Source: Lysobacter sp. ISL-50
GTDB lineage: Bacteria; Pseudomonadota; Gammaproteobacteria; Xanthomonadales; Xanthomonadaceae
Assembly: GCF_018612875.1 (NCBI RefSeq)
Contig: NZ_JAGGRI010000008.1
Coordinates: 1-64,000 of the forward strand
Length of the DNA stretch: 64,000 nt
Direction: 5' to 3'
In this document: one piece after another, positions 25,664-34,205 of the stretch
How positions within the stretch are numbered: the stretch's first letter is position 1
How the letters are laid out: each line of letters opens with the position of its first letter
Program-made: the position numbers and the translations under genes
Notes under the pieces: generated by a model
The model's database searches: none
Seen by the model: the letters and a program-made list of their open reading frames with translations, nothing else
What the model was told of the DNA's origin: nothing

Positions 25664-25907
25664 CCGTCATTCCCGCGAACGCGGGAATGACGTTCTGGAA
25701 GGATGGCGCTGAAGTCTCTGGATTCCCGCCTTCGCGGGAATGACGATCTGGAAGGATGGCGCTGAAGTCTTTGGGTTCCCGCCTTCGCGGGAATGACGGT
25801 CTGGAAGGATGGCGCTGAAGTCTTTGGATTCCCGCGTTCGCGGGAATGACGGTCTGGAAGAATGGCGCTGAAGTCTTTGGATTCCCGCGTTCGCGGGAAT
25901 GACGGCC
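25664..25907. repeat. 53-bp tandem repeat array of GTCATTCCCGC palindromes
   Basis: A leading GTCATTCCCGCG palindrome is followed by four units of exactly 53 bases; CGGGAATGACG recurs at 25682, 25735, 25788, 25841 and 25894. Each unit is a spacer (TCTGGAAGGATGGCGCTGAA) plus a palindrome TTCCCGCsTTCGCGGGAA. Units differ at a few sites (AGTCTCT versus AGTCTTT; GCC versus GCG). The array abuts the end of the dehydrogenase gene at 25998. Confidence 0.9.
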
Positions 25908-25997
25908 TTGGGGCTGCGCGCTGAAGACTCGAAGTGCGCGGCTTCTACAGCAAACCCCAGCGCGTTTACGCGCCAATCGCGGCGCCCTCGCCCATCC

Positions 25998-27287
25998 CTA
26001 CAACCGCGCATCCACCTCATCGCGCGGATACAGGCTCTTGATGTCGTACAGCAAGGCGCCGGGCTTGCCGTAGGCACGCGCGCCGGCGGCGCCGAGGACG
26101 CGGAACTCTTCGTGCGCCACCGCCAGCACGATCGCGTCGTAGACGCCGGTTTCGGGCCGATCGACCATGTCCACCCCGTACTCGCGCCGCGCTTCCTCGG
26201 CGTGCGCCCAGGGGTCGTGGATCTCGACCTGGGCGCGGTATTCGCCGAACTCGCGCGCCAGATCGATCACCCGGGTATTGCGCAGGTCGGCGCAGTTTTC
26301 CTTGAAGGTGATGCCCAGGATCAGAATCCGCGAACCGGCCAGGGCGATGCCGCGCTGGATCATGCGCTTGACCACTTCGGCGGCGACGTGGCTGCCCATC
26401 GAGTCGTTGATGCGACGGCACGCCAGCAGGATGTCGGGGTAGTAACCGGCGCTCTGCGCTTTCTGGATCAGGTAGTACGGGTCCACGCCGATGCAGTGGC
26501 CGCCGACCAGCCCGGGCCGGAACGGCAGGAAATTCCACTTGCTGCCGGCCGCTTCCAGCACCTCGGTGGTGTCGATGCCGAGCTTCTGGAAGATCAGCGC
26601 GAACTCGTTGATCAAGGCGATGTTGGCATCGCGTTGAGTGTTCTCGATGACCTTGGCCGCCTCGGCCACGCGCAGGCTGGAGGCCTTGTGGGTGCCGGCC
26701 GGAATGATGCTGCGGTACAGCGCATCGACCCGGTCGGCGGTTTCCGGGGTGGAGCCGGAGGTGACCTTGGGAATGTCCACGAGACGGCGCTGGCGATCGC
26801 CCGGGTTGATCCGCTCCGGGCTGTAGCCGACGAAGAAATCCTCGTTGCAGCGCAGGCCCGAGCTGCGTTCGAGTTCGGGAATGCAGATTTCCTCGGTCGC
26901 GCCGGGATAAACGGTGGATTCGTAAATCACCGTGTCGCCGCGCTTGAGCAAACCGGCCAAGGCCCGGCTGGCCTGGATCAGCGGATTGAAGTCCGGGCGC
27001 TTGTGTTCGTCGATCGGCGTGGGCACGGTGATCACGTACACCTCGCGATCGGCCAGGTCTTCGAGGCTGGCGCTGAAACGCAGGCGGACCGCGGCGGCGA
27101 TCTCCTCGGCGCTGTTCTCGCGATGATGATCCTCGCCGACGCTGAGCTGCGCCACGCGCACGGCATTGATGTCGTAACCGACGGTGTCGTAGCGCTTGCC
27201 GAACTCCAGCGCCAGCGGCAGGCCGACATAGCCCAGCCCGATCACGCCGATGCGCGCTTGCGCGAAACTGCTTTCGTACTGCGCCAT
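25998..27287 (-). CDS. tviB: UDP-N-acetylhexosamine 6-dehydrogenase, TviB/VipA type
   Basis: A 429-residue nucleotide-sugar dehydrogenase that oxidises C6 of a UDP-sugar to a uronate for surface polysaccharide. It has an N-terminal Rossmann motif GVIGLGYVGLPLA, a YESTVYPGATEE segment, the catalytic cysteine in GGHCIGVDPYYL, and the C-terminal UDP-binding domain (ILGITFKENCADLRN). The sequence resembles TviB of Vi antigen synthesis more than Ugd or WecC. No other polysaccharide genes are in the window, so its product is not known. Confidence 0.87.
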   Translation of the reverse strand: MAQYESSFAQARIGVIGLGYVGLPLALEFGKRYDTVGYDINAVRVAQLSVGEDHHRENSAEEIAAAVRLRFSASLEDLADREVYVITVPTPIDEHKRPDFNPLIQASRALAGLLKRGDTVIYESTVYPGATEEICIPELERSSGLRCNEDFFVGYSPERINPGDRQRRLVDIPKVTSGSTPETADRVDALYRSIIPAGTHKASSLRVAEAAKVIENTQRDANIALINEFALIFQKLGIDTTEVLEAAGSKWNFLPFRPGLVGGHCIGVDPYYLIQKAQSAGYYPDILLACRRINDSMGSHVAAEVVKRMIQRGIALAGSRILILGITFKENCADLRNTRVIDLAREFGEYRAQVEIHDPWAHAEEARREYGVDMVDRPETGVYDAIVLAVAHEEFRVLGAAGARAYGKPGALLYDIKSLYPRDEVDARL

Positions 27288-27429
27288 GCCCTGCCCTGAT
27301 GTCGGGAGCGGGCGCCGGGGCGGCCCGGACCACCGGTGCGGGGATTCTAGAGAGCGGCGTCGCGCGCTGGCAAATACCGGCGGCGCAGTTCGCGCATCGG
27401 CGCCCGGCCGAAGCCTGGCGAGCGCGGTT

Positions 27430-27757
27430 TCAAGCCGGCGCTTGCTCCAGCGAGCCGAACGGCGCGGTGACCGCGAGGAAATGCCGCCGCGCCGCGCCGC
27501 CGTCGGTATGCAGCGCGACGATGCGATCGTCGCGGCAGTCGATCAGGATCGCGCTGCCGTCGGCGCTGCATTCCCAGATCGACAGGCCGCCGGCCGGATT
27601 GAGGTAATGCCACTGCCCGCCTTGTTCCGACATGCGGTCCCAGATCGCGTCCGAACACCGCCTGCCGCGCGGCGAAGCGCTCCCAGCCGCCCTCGGGCGC
27701 CCACGGGGTCCACGCAGGCGCGGGTTCGCCGCCGGCATCGAACGCGCGCCCGCTCAT
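27430..27757 (-). pseudogene. frameshifted small hypothetical gene
   Basis: Two adjoining frames read as one protein: MSGRAFDAGG...ERFAARQAVF from ATG 27757, then DAIWDRMSEQGGQWHYLNPAGG to the stop at 27430. Removing one base in TCC at 27650-27652 joins them into about 108 residues with normal composition (WHYLNPAGGLSIWECSADG). Neither half matches a family I know. It may be a decayed gene, a sequencing error or a real start at the internal ATG near 27633. It lies upstream of tviB on the same strand. Confidence 0.45.
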
Positions 27758-28028
27758 TCGGCCACCACCGCGATCGCATTGCGGCCCAGTTGCTTGGCCC
27801 GGCCCTTCCCCGACGAAAAGCACAGCGCAAGCGCAATGTGCCTGCGCGCCGGAACGGTGCCGGGCATCACCAATTCACACGCTTTTGTAGTGGCCGCCGG
27901 CGGCATCCCGGTGCCGGTGACGCCTACATTGGACGCGGGCTCTCCACCCGACGACACGATCGCGCCGCACCGCGAGGGCCCGCCCCTTCCGCCGCTGCCA
28001 GCGGCCTATCAACGTGAGGGCTTCGCCG

Positions 28029-29546
28029 ATGTCGCACTCATCCATGCGCTCCGCTTCCCGGCCGCTCGTCAGTGGCCGCATCGTCCGGGCCTTTCGCCCG
28101 CTCACCATCGCCACCGCCGCCGCGCTCGCCGCCGTCTGCGCCGCGCCCGCCGGCGCGGGCGTGGTCAACGCCAACGGCCTGGAACCGGCCGGCCAGTACG
28201 ATCAATTCATCGTCAAATACCGCAGCGGCAGCCACGCGCGTCTCGAGGCCGCGAGCCTGAACGCAGCGCTGTCCCGCGCCGCCGCTGCCTCCACCGCCTC
28301 CGGCCAACCGCGGCTGGGCCTGGCGCATGTGCGCCGCATGTCGCTGGGCGCCGACGTGATCCGCGCCGATCGCCGCCTCGACCGCGTCGATGCCTTGGCG
28401 CTGATGAAGCGCATCGCCGCCGATCCGGCGGTGGAATACGTCGAACCCGATCTGATGATGCGCACGCAGTTGATCCCCAACGACACGCGCTACAACGAGC
28501 AATGGCATTACGCCGCCAGCGCGGTCGGCATCAACGGGCCCGGCGCCTGGGACCGGTCCAGCGGCGCCGGCGTGGTGGTGGCGGTGGTCGACAGCGGCTA
28601 TCTGAGCCATACCGATCTCAACGCCAACATCCTGTCCGGCTACGACTTCGTGGCCTCGGTGAACGGCCTGGGCCTGGCCTGCCTGTTCGCCGGCCTGCCC
28701 TACAACTGCGGCGGCGGCAACGACGGCAACGGTCGCGACAACAACGCCACCGATTCGTCCAACATCAAACACGGCACGCATGTCTCCGGCACCATCGCCG
28801 CGGTCACCAACAACAACCTCGGCGTGGCCGGCGTGGCGCGCGACGCCAAGATCCTGCCGGTGCGCGTGCTCGGCAACGGCGGCGTGGGCCAGACCTCGGA
28901 CATCGCCGACGGCATCGTCTGGGCGTCGGGCGGCAGCGTCAGCGGCATTCCGGCCAACGCCAATCCGGCCGACGTGATCAATCTCTCGCTCGGCGGCGCG
29001 CAGGCCTGCAGCCAGACGCTGACCTATCGCGACGCGATCAACGCCGCCACCAACAACGGCGCGGTGGTGGTGGTCGCCGCCGGCAACAGCAACACCGACG
29101 TCGCCGGCTTCACTCCGGCCAGTTGTCCCAACACCATCACCGTGGCCGCCAGCGACATCAACGGCAACCGCGCCTGGTATTCGAACTACGGCGCCGGCAT
29201 CGACATCGCCGCGCCCGGCGGCGAAACCTGTTCGCCGGCCACCGAGTTCCTCGCGCTGGGCGAATCGGTCAGCGGCAAGTGCACGCAGAACCATCCGGGC
29301 AACGGCGTGCTGTCCACCGTCGATAGCAACGGCTACAACTTCTATCAGGGCACCTCGATGGCCGCGCCGCACGTGGCCGGCGTGGTCGCCTTGATGAAAT
29401 CGGTGAAGCCGGCGCTGACCACCGCGCAGGTGCAGACCATCCTGACCAGCACCGCGCGGCCGATCGCCGCCGCCAAGTGCCCCGGCGGCTGCGGCCCGGG
29501 ATTGATCGACGCCAACGCCGCGGTGGCCGCGGCGCAAGGTCCCTGA
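28029..29546 (+). CDS. secreted S8 (subtilisin-like) serine protease
   Basis: A 505-residue preproenzyme. It has a signal peptide (about residues 1-45, ending APAGAG), a propeptide (about 46-140), then the S8 catalytic domain with the Asp in VAVVDSGY, His in HGTHVSGTIA and Ser in GTSMAAPHVAGV. An even number of cysteines suggests disulfides. The protein ends shortly after the catalytic domain, with no P-domain or pre-peptidase C-terminal domain. It is similar to extracellular proteases of Xanthomonas and Lysobacter used in lysis of other microbes. ATG 28029 has GAGGG upstream; GTG 28014 is an alternative. Confidence 0.93.
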   Translation: MSHSSMRSASRPLVSGRIVRAFRPLTIATAAALAAVCAAPAGAGVVNANGLEPAGQYDQFIVKYRSGSHARLEAASLNAALSRAAAASTASGQPRLGLAHVRRMSLGADVIRADRRLDRVDALALMKRIAADPAVEYVEPDLMMRTQLIPNDTRYNEQWHYAASAVGINGPGAWDRSSGAGVVVAVVDSGYLSHTDLNANILSGYDFVASVNGLGLACLFAGLPYNCGGGNDGNGRDNNATDSSNIKHGTHVSGTIAAVTNNNLGVAGVARDAKILPVRVLGNGGVGQTSDIADGIVWASGGSVSGIPANANPADVINLSLGGAQACSQTLTYRDAINAATNNGAVVVVAAGNSNTDVAGFTPASCPNTITVAASDINGNRAWYSNYGAGIDIAAPGGETCSPATEFLALGESVSGKCTQNHPGNGVLSTVDSNGYNFYQGTSMAAPHVAGVVALMKSVKPALTTAQVQTILTSTARPIAAAKCPGGCGPGLIDANAAVAAAQGP

Positions 29547-29566
29547 ACGCAACTGCGCACGCTCAT

Positions 29567-29597
29567 GGCCCCGGCGCGATGCCGGGGCCCTTTTTTT
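29567..29597 (+). terminator. rho-independent terminator of the protease gene
   Basis: GGCCCCGGC / GCCGGGGCC, 9-bp perfect stem with loop GCGAT, followed by CTTTTTTT, 20 bases after the protease stop. Confidence 0.92.
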
Positions 29598-29764
29598 GCC
29601 GAATTCGGCGAATGCAAGCGCAACGGTCAAGCGAGCCGGAGCGATTTCGCAAGCAAGATGCGACGCAGTTTGCACTGCCGGAATCCCGACCTCGCATTTA
29701 CGTACAGCTAACATCTGCCTCCGGCACCATTCAGGCACAGGGGTTCCCATGCGGAGCCAGAGCG

Positions 29765-30112
29765 ATGACGACCACCTTGCAAGGCCGCCCCACTCCGACC
29801 ACTCCTGGGCTGAGTTACTGGGCCATTCACTACCGCGACGCCGAGTTCTACCGCGACGGACTGCACTTCAGCGACTATGCGCCGGCGTTCTACGTCGGTA
29901 TTTCCGCGCACCTGGAACATCCCGATCGCGACTTCGACGATCCGCTGCTGGATCTGAGCGAACGCTACCAGCGCATCCGCCTGGGTTCGGCGCTGGACTG
30001 GGAGCATGCCCAGGACGCCGCGCGTTCGGCTTGGGAACGCGCGCGCAGCAATGCGCAGGCTGCGCGTCAGTATTTTCAGCGGCGCGTGGCTGAGCTGGTC
30101 GCTCGGGCTTGA
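29765..30112 (+). CDS. conserved-looking hypothetical protein
   Basis: A 115-residue soluble protein, with aromatic residues in the first half (LSYWAIHYRDAEFYRDGLHFSDYAPAFYVG), then DFDDPLLDLSERYQRIRLGS and a long charged C-terminal helix (WEHAQDAARSAWERARSNA). It has no signal peptide or membrane segment. Codon use matches its neighbours, and the start ATG 29765 has CGGAGCC upstream. I do not recognise the family. It stands alone between a terminator and a hairpin. Confidence 0.65.
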   Translation: MTTTLQGRPTPTTPGLSYWAIHYRDAEFYRDGLHFSDYAPAFYVGISAHLEHPDRDFDDPLLDLSERYQRIRLGSALDWEHAQDAARSAWERARSNAQAARQYFQRRVAELVARA

Positions 30113-30124
30113 GCTTTTTTCTTG

Positions 30125-30153
30125 CGCATCCGTCGCCGTTGGCGACGGATGCG
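30125..30153 (+). terminator. 13-bp perfect hairpin after the hypothetical gene
   Basis: CGCATCCGTCGCC and GGCGACGGATGCG pair perfectly around GTT, 12 bases after the stop. Only TTTG follows, so it is a weak terminator or a 3'-end stabiliser. Confidence 0.45.
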
Positions 30154-30214
30154 TTTGCGTGCGTGCGACGCGAGTTCAATCGACCACTGACGATGCTGTT
30201 CATCCCGGACGGAG

Positions 30215-30340
30215 CCCCTCTCCCGCTTGCGGGAGAGGGGTTGGGGTGAGGGCACGGTAGTCGCAGAACTCCACACAAGAGCATTCGCGCCTACGGCGCT
30301 TATCCCCTCACCCCAGCCCTCTCCCGCAAGCGGGAGAGGG
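30215..30340. repeat. inverted pair of CCCTCTCCCGC..GCGGGAGAGGG repeats
   Basis: The left copy at 30215-30252 (hairpin CCCCTCTCCCGC plus TTGGGGTGAGGG) and the right copy at 30304-30340 in the opposite orientation face each other across about 50 bases. This is a widespread intergenic repeat type in this bacterial group. It occupies most of the gap 30113-30396. Confidence 0.75.
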
Positions 30341-30396
30341 AGCGGAGCGCGAGACGATTTGGTTCTGCTGACTCCGTTTATTCGACACAGCAAACC

Positions 30397-31110
30397 TCAA
30401 ACTTTGAACCGCCCCCCATCCACCCGCAGAATCTCGCCGGTGACATAAGGCGCATCGCGCAGATACAACACCGCTTCGACCACGTCCTCGACCGAACCCA
30501 TGCGCCCCAGCACCGTGCGCGCGGCGATCGCGTCTTCCTGCTCGGCGCGTTCGGCCGGGTCGCGCACCGACGGCAGCACGGTCCCGGGCGCGACGGCGTT
30601 GACGCGGCACGGCGACAACTCCGCCGCCAATGCGCGGACCATGCCAGCGCCGGCGGCGCGGCTGACCTGATACGCCGAATGGCCGGCGAAGGAACGGTCC
30701 AGATAGGTGTCGAGCAGCATCACCACCGAGCGCAGCGGCCGGCGCGCGTGCAGGCTGACCACCAGTTCCCACGGCGCCAGCAGGTTCACGCGCAGATGCC
30801 GTTGCAGGCGCTCGCGTTCTTCCTCGATCCGGCCCGGGCCGCCGTCGGCCGCGCCGAGCGCGCCCCAGGCGTAGCCGCGTTCGAACAGCGACGCGCTCAA
30901 CACCACGTCGGTGATGTCCGCTTCCGGCAACGCCGGCAGCGGTTCGTTCATGTCCCAGCACCACTCCAGCACCGGTGCGCAAAACGGTTGCGGGACGCTG
31001 TCCGCGCTGCGCCGATGCGCGACCACGCGCTCGCCGCGGGTCAGGCAGGCTTCGGCGATGGCGCGACCGATGCGGCGCGAGGCGCCGGTAACCAAGGTAA
31101 CCCGCGACAT
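30397..31110 (-). CDS. folM: dihydromonapterin / pteridine reductase-type SDR
   Basis: A 237-residue classical short-chain reductase with the Rossmann motif TGASRRIGRAIAEA (the R-R of pteridine reductase-like enzymes binds NADPH), the catalytic tyrosine and nearby residues in SAYQVSRAAG and the C-terminal VTGEILRVDGGR. In the catalytic YxxxK motif the lysine is replaced by arginine (YQVSR), which is unusual. The start ATG overlaps the folK-like stop (ATGA), which supports pterin metabolism: FolM reduces dihydromonapterin to the tetrahydro cofactor. Confidence 0.8.
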   Translation of the reverse strand: MSRVTLVTGASRRIGRAIAEACLTRGERVVAHRRSADSVPQPFCAPVLEWCWDMNEPLPALPEADITDVVLSASLFERGYAWGALGAADGGPGRIEEERERLQRHLRVNLLAPWELVVSLHARRPLRSVVMLLDTYLDRSFAGHSAYQVSRAAGAGMVRALAAELSPCRVNAVAPGTVLPSVRDPAERAEQEDAIAARTVLGRMGSVEDVVEAVLYLRDAPYVTGEILRVDGGRFKV

Positions 31111-31673
31111 CAGCCCGCCTCCCTTTGCGACACCACCGGCACCACGCCCGCAACCCGCTCGCTCAAATAACGTCGCACGAACTCAGCGCTGGCGAAACTG
31201 TAGAACCCGCTCGCATTGTGTTCCGCGCGAAACCCGCGCTGCTGCGCCAGCACGGCCAATTCGCTCTGCAGCGCGGGCAACGGCAATTGCTGCAGACCAT
31301 GAAACAGATACGGCCGGCCCGGGTCGTAACGCGCCTGCCACTGCGGCGCGGCGTCGATGCCGCCGAGCAGATCGATGTCCAGCGGCACCGGCATCTGCCG
31401 GCGCGGGTCGCGTTCGCGGCCGAAATCGGCTTCCAGGCGCTTGAAGCGGCGCTCCAGCGCGTCGATCGCCGGCGCCGTTGTGTATTCCAGCGCCAGCATC
31501 AGGTTGACCGTGGCGCCGCCGCGATGCGCACGGTGGCGATCGCCGTACAGCTCGGACACCGCGCGCACGCCGACGACCTCGGCATCGGCCGCGAGCCGCG
31601 CCGCGGCGCCGAGCAGGTTCTCGACCCGCGCGCCGTCGCTGGCGCCCAGGCAGATCAGCGCGATCCAGCTCAT
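31110..31673 (-). CDS. folK: HPPK-like pyrophosphokinase (folK family)
   Basis: A 187-residue protein of the 6-hydroxymethyl-7,8-dihydropterin pyrophosphokinase family in folate synthesis. It begins with the CLGAS strand and has RRFKRLEADFGRERD followed by PVPLDIDLLGG, corresponding to the metal- and ATP-binding region (classical RxxPRxxDLDLL). The classical core is altered, so it may be a divergent second copy rather than the main FolK. It is coupled by a four-base overlap to the folM-like gene. Confidence 0.75.
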   Translation of the reverse strand: MSWIALICLGASDGARVENLLGAAARLAADAEVVGVRAVSELYGDRHRAHRGGATVNLMLALEYTTAPAIDALERRFKRLEADFGRERDPRRQMPVPLDIDLLGGIDAAPQWQARYDPGRPYLFHGLQQLPLPALQSELAVLAQQRGFRAEHNASGFYSFASAEFVRRYLSERVAGVVPVVSQREAG

Positions 31674-31887
31674 GCGCCGCGGGCCCGCGTCGCGCTGCGG
31701 TGGTGTTTCATCGGCGGATCAGATTCCATCGCCCAGCGCTCCTGGTTGCGCGCGCTCCGGCCCAGGGGGTTGGAAGCGCTCGAATATCGAGCGATCGCGG
31801 CGGCGGGCCGCGCGATCGCTCCGATCCGCATTCTAGCCGCCTGACCTGGATTTCTCCTGCCCGCCGCCGCGGCCGCCCTGCCCCGGC

Positions 31888-32871
31888 TCAGGCCACCGGA
31901 TACGGCATGTCGTCGAAGCGCTGCGCGTGATAGCCCTTCACCCCGACCTCATGCGCCAGCGCGCTGCGGAAATCCAGGCCGGCGCGCAGGCAGTCGAGCA
32001 CATAGCCGAAACCGAAGCGCGGCTGCCAATGCAGGTCGCGCCGCGCGGCGTCGTTGACGTAGACGCGGTCGAGTTGCGCGAACAGCTTCCAACCCTTGGT
32101 CGCGTACAACTCGCGACAGTCCGGGAACAGGCGTTCGACCACGGCGGCGGCGTCGCGGCTGAGCGCGGGCAGATCCTCGCGCGAGAACGGCGTGGTCGCC
32201 GAAACGATGTAGCGGCCGAAGCCCAGCGCCGGCGCGCGCTCGATCGCGCACAGATGGGCCTGGACCACGTCGTCGATGTCGGCGCGGCGATACAGCAACT
32301 CGTTGACCTGGACGTTGGCCGATTCGAACACCTCGCGCACCGAAGCGTCGTCGTCGTCCTCGGGAAAGAAGCGCGAAGTGCGCAGCACCAGCACCGGCAG
32401 CTGGTGCTTGCGATGGAACAGCTCGCACAGGCCTTCGGCGGCGATCTTGGTGGTGCCGTAGATGTTCTTCGGAATCGGCGCGACCTGCTCGGTGATCCAG
32501 GTCGCCGGCTCGCCCGGCTCCGGCGTCAACGCCGCGCCGAAGGCGCTGGTGGTGCTGGTGAACACGAACGACTCCACGCCCGCGGCCAGCGCGGCCTGCA
32601 GCAGGGTCAGCGTGCCGGTGAGGTTGGTATCGATGAAGTCCTGGTAGCTGTGCGTGGCCACGTGCGGCTTGTGCAGCGTGGCCGCGTGGATCACGCAACG
32701 CACGCCGCGCATGGCGTCGGCGACGAAATCGCGATCGGCGATGGAGCCGACCCGGTCGGTGAACGCGGACGGCTTGATGTCCAGCCCGCGCGCGTCGCGC
32801 GATTGCGCGCGCAGGCGGCGCATCAGGCCTTCGCCCAGGTGGCCGGCGCTGCCGGTGACGAGGAGGGTCAT
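31888..32871 (-). CDS. NAD-dependent epimerase/dehydratase (extended SDR)
   Basis: A 327-residue extended SDR with the NAD-binding motif VTGSAGHLGEGL, the FTSTTSAFG strand and the catalytic YGTTKIAAEG tyrosine/lysine. The substrate-binding C-terminal domain contains EDDDDASVREVFESANV. I start at ATG 32871 with AGGAGGG-like sequence nearby on the coding strand, since the preceding 21 residues are not SDR-like. The closest annotated relatives are NAD(P)-dependent oxidoreductases acting on nucleotide sugars, but the substrate is not known. Confidence 0.82.
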   Translation of the reverse strand: MTLLVTGSAGHLGEGLMRRLRAQSRDARGLDIKPSAFTDRVGSIADRDFVADAMRGVRCVIHAATLHKPHVATHSYQDFIDTNLTGTLTLLQAALAAGVESFVFTSTTSAFGAALTPEPGEPATWITEQVAPIPKNIYGTTKIAAEGLCELFHRKHQLPVLVLRTSRFFPEDDDDASVREVFESANVQVNELLYRRADIDDVVQAHLCAIERAPALGFGRYIVSATTPFSREDLPALSRDAAAVVERLFPDCRELYATKGWKLFAQLDRVYVNDAARRDLHWQPRFGFGYVLDCLRAGLDFRSALAHEVGVKGYHAQRFDDMPYPVA

Positions 32872-33025
32872 GGTGCGTGCTCGATGATCTGCGAAACCGG
32901 CCGCGCCGCCGCTGCGGGTCAGCGCCGGCGCCATGGCGGTGGGATGCGGCTAGGTTACAAGGCGGCGCCGGACGCGGCCACATACAAGTGTCACAACCGC
33001 GGCGCGGCCGATGCCGCGCGGCCAT

Positions 33026-33523
33026 TCACGCGCCGGGCGGCGATTCCCAACGCCACGCCGCCTGCAAGCGTTCGCGCAGGTAATCGACGAACGCCCGCAC
33101 CCGCGGCGCCAGATGCGCGCTGTGCGGATAGATCGCATGCAAGGGCGCGGCGGCGACGGCATAGTCCGGCAGCACGCGGCGCAAACGATCGGCGGCGAGA
33201 TCGTTGCCGACGTCCCAGATCGATTTCAGCGCGATGCCGGCGCCGGCCAGCGCCCACGCCAGGACCACGCCGCCGTCGTTGCTGACCAGTCCGGCGTCGA
33301 TGCGCACGTTGACCGGCTCGTCGCCGATGAAGCGCCACTCCGCGCCCGGCGAATCGCCGATGACGATGCAGCGATGGCGGATCAGATCGGCCGGATGCGC
33401 GGGTTCGCCGTGTTCGCGCAAATACGCCGGCGCGGCGCAGACCACGCGGTGATTGGGCGCCAGCGGCCGCGCGATCAGGCTGGAATCGGCCAGGCTGAGC
33501 ACGGGCCAATTCATCTTCCGCAA
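33026..33523 (-). pseudogene. LysR-type regulator, C-terminal half only
   Basis: The 165-residue frame is the distal half of a LysR substrate-binding domain (LADSSLIARPLAPNHRVVCAAP, then GAGIALKSIWDV, then AFVDYLRERL). The N-terminal HTH and half of the effector domain are missing: similarity stops at about base 33507, and the next residues come from the neighbouring Crp gene read backwards. A complete LysR protein is about 300 residues. The fragment cannot bind DNA and is best read as a pseudogene. Confidence 0.75.
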
Positions 33524-34085
33524 AGGCGAACCGTCGGAAGGGTTCTACGGCGTGGTGTCGGGCGCGATGAAGGCCTCGACCCTGCACACCGACGGCCACG
33601 AGACGATCCTGGTGTTGATCGAAGCCGGCAGTTGGTTCGGCGAAGTGGCGATGGTGGACGGCTTGCCGCGCACTCACGACATCTGCGCTACCGAACCCAG
33701 CCAACTGCTGCGAGCGGACACGGCCTTGTTCAACCGGTTGATGCAGCGCGCCAGTTTCGCGCGCGCGATCGCCCTGCTGCAGACACGCCACATCCGCGGC
33801 GCTTTCGCCTTCATGGACGACGCCAACCTGCGCACGACGCGCGCGCGCCTGGCGCGGCGGCTGCAGCGGCTGGCGCGCGGCGACGCCGACCTTGGCGCGG
33901 GGTCGCAAAGGCGATCGTTCGCGATCACTCACGACACTCTGGCGATGATGCTCGGCGTCACCCGCCAGACCTTGTCGCTGGAACTCAAGGCCCTGGCGGC
34001 GTTGGGCGCGATCGATCTGCAATACCGGCGCATCGTCATCGTCTCGATGGAAAAGCTCAAGGCGATCGGGTGGGAAATGCTGTGA
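33453..34085 (+). pseudogene. Crp/Fnr-type regulator lacking its N-terminus
   Basis: From about base 33510 the frame is a good Crp-family protein: a cyclic-nucleotide-type beta barrel (FIFRKGEPSEGFYGVVSGAMK, SWFGEVAMVDGLPRTHD), a dimer helix and a C-terminal winged HTH (DTLAMMLGVTRQTLSLELKAL). The first strands are missing and replaced by about 19 residues read from the beheaded LysR gene. The frame is open to ATG 33453, giving 210 residues against the usual 225-240, so a product might still be made. Confidence 0.7.
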
Positions 34086-34205
34086 ACGCGAACGGGTGTC
34101 GTGCGGCCCGACGTCGGCTTCGCCAGCCGCCTGATTCACGTCGGATCGGCCGCATGAGGATTCTCTAAAGCCGATTATGCGCTCGGGTTCTGAATCGGCC
34201 GGGGA

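Noticed and set aside
25664-25907. CRISPR array
   Set aside because: The spacers are all the same, the repeat is itself palindromic with a 53-base period, and no cas gene is nearby; it is a tandem repeat of a dispersed palindrome.
27754-27957. A 67-residue frame whose stop overlaps the start of the frameshifted gene (ATGA)
   Set aside because: The overlap looks like coupling, but the first half is of random composition and no family is recognisable; not enough to call a gene.
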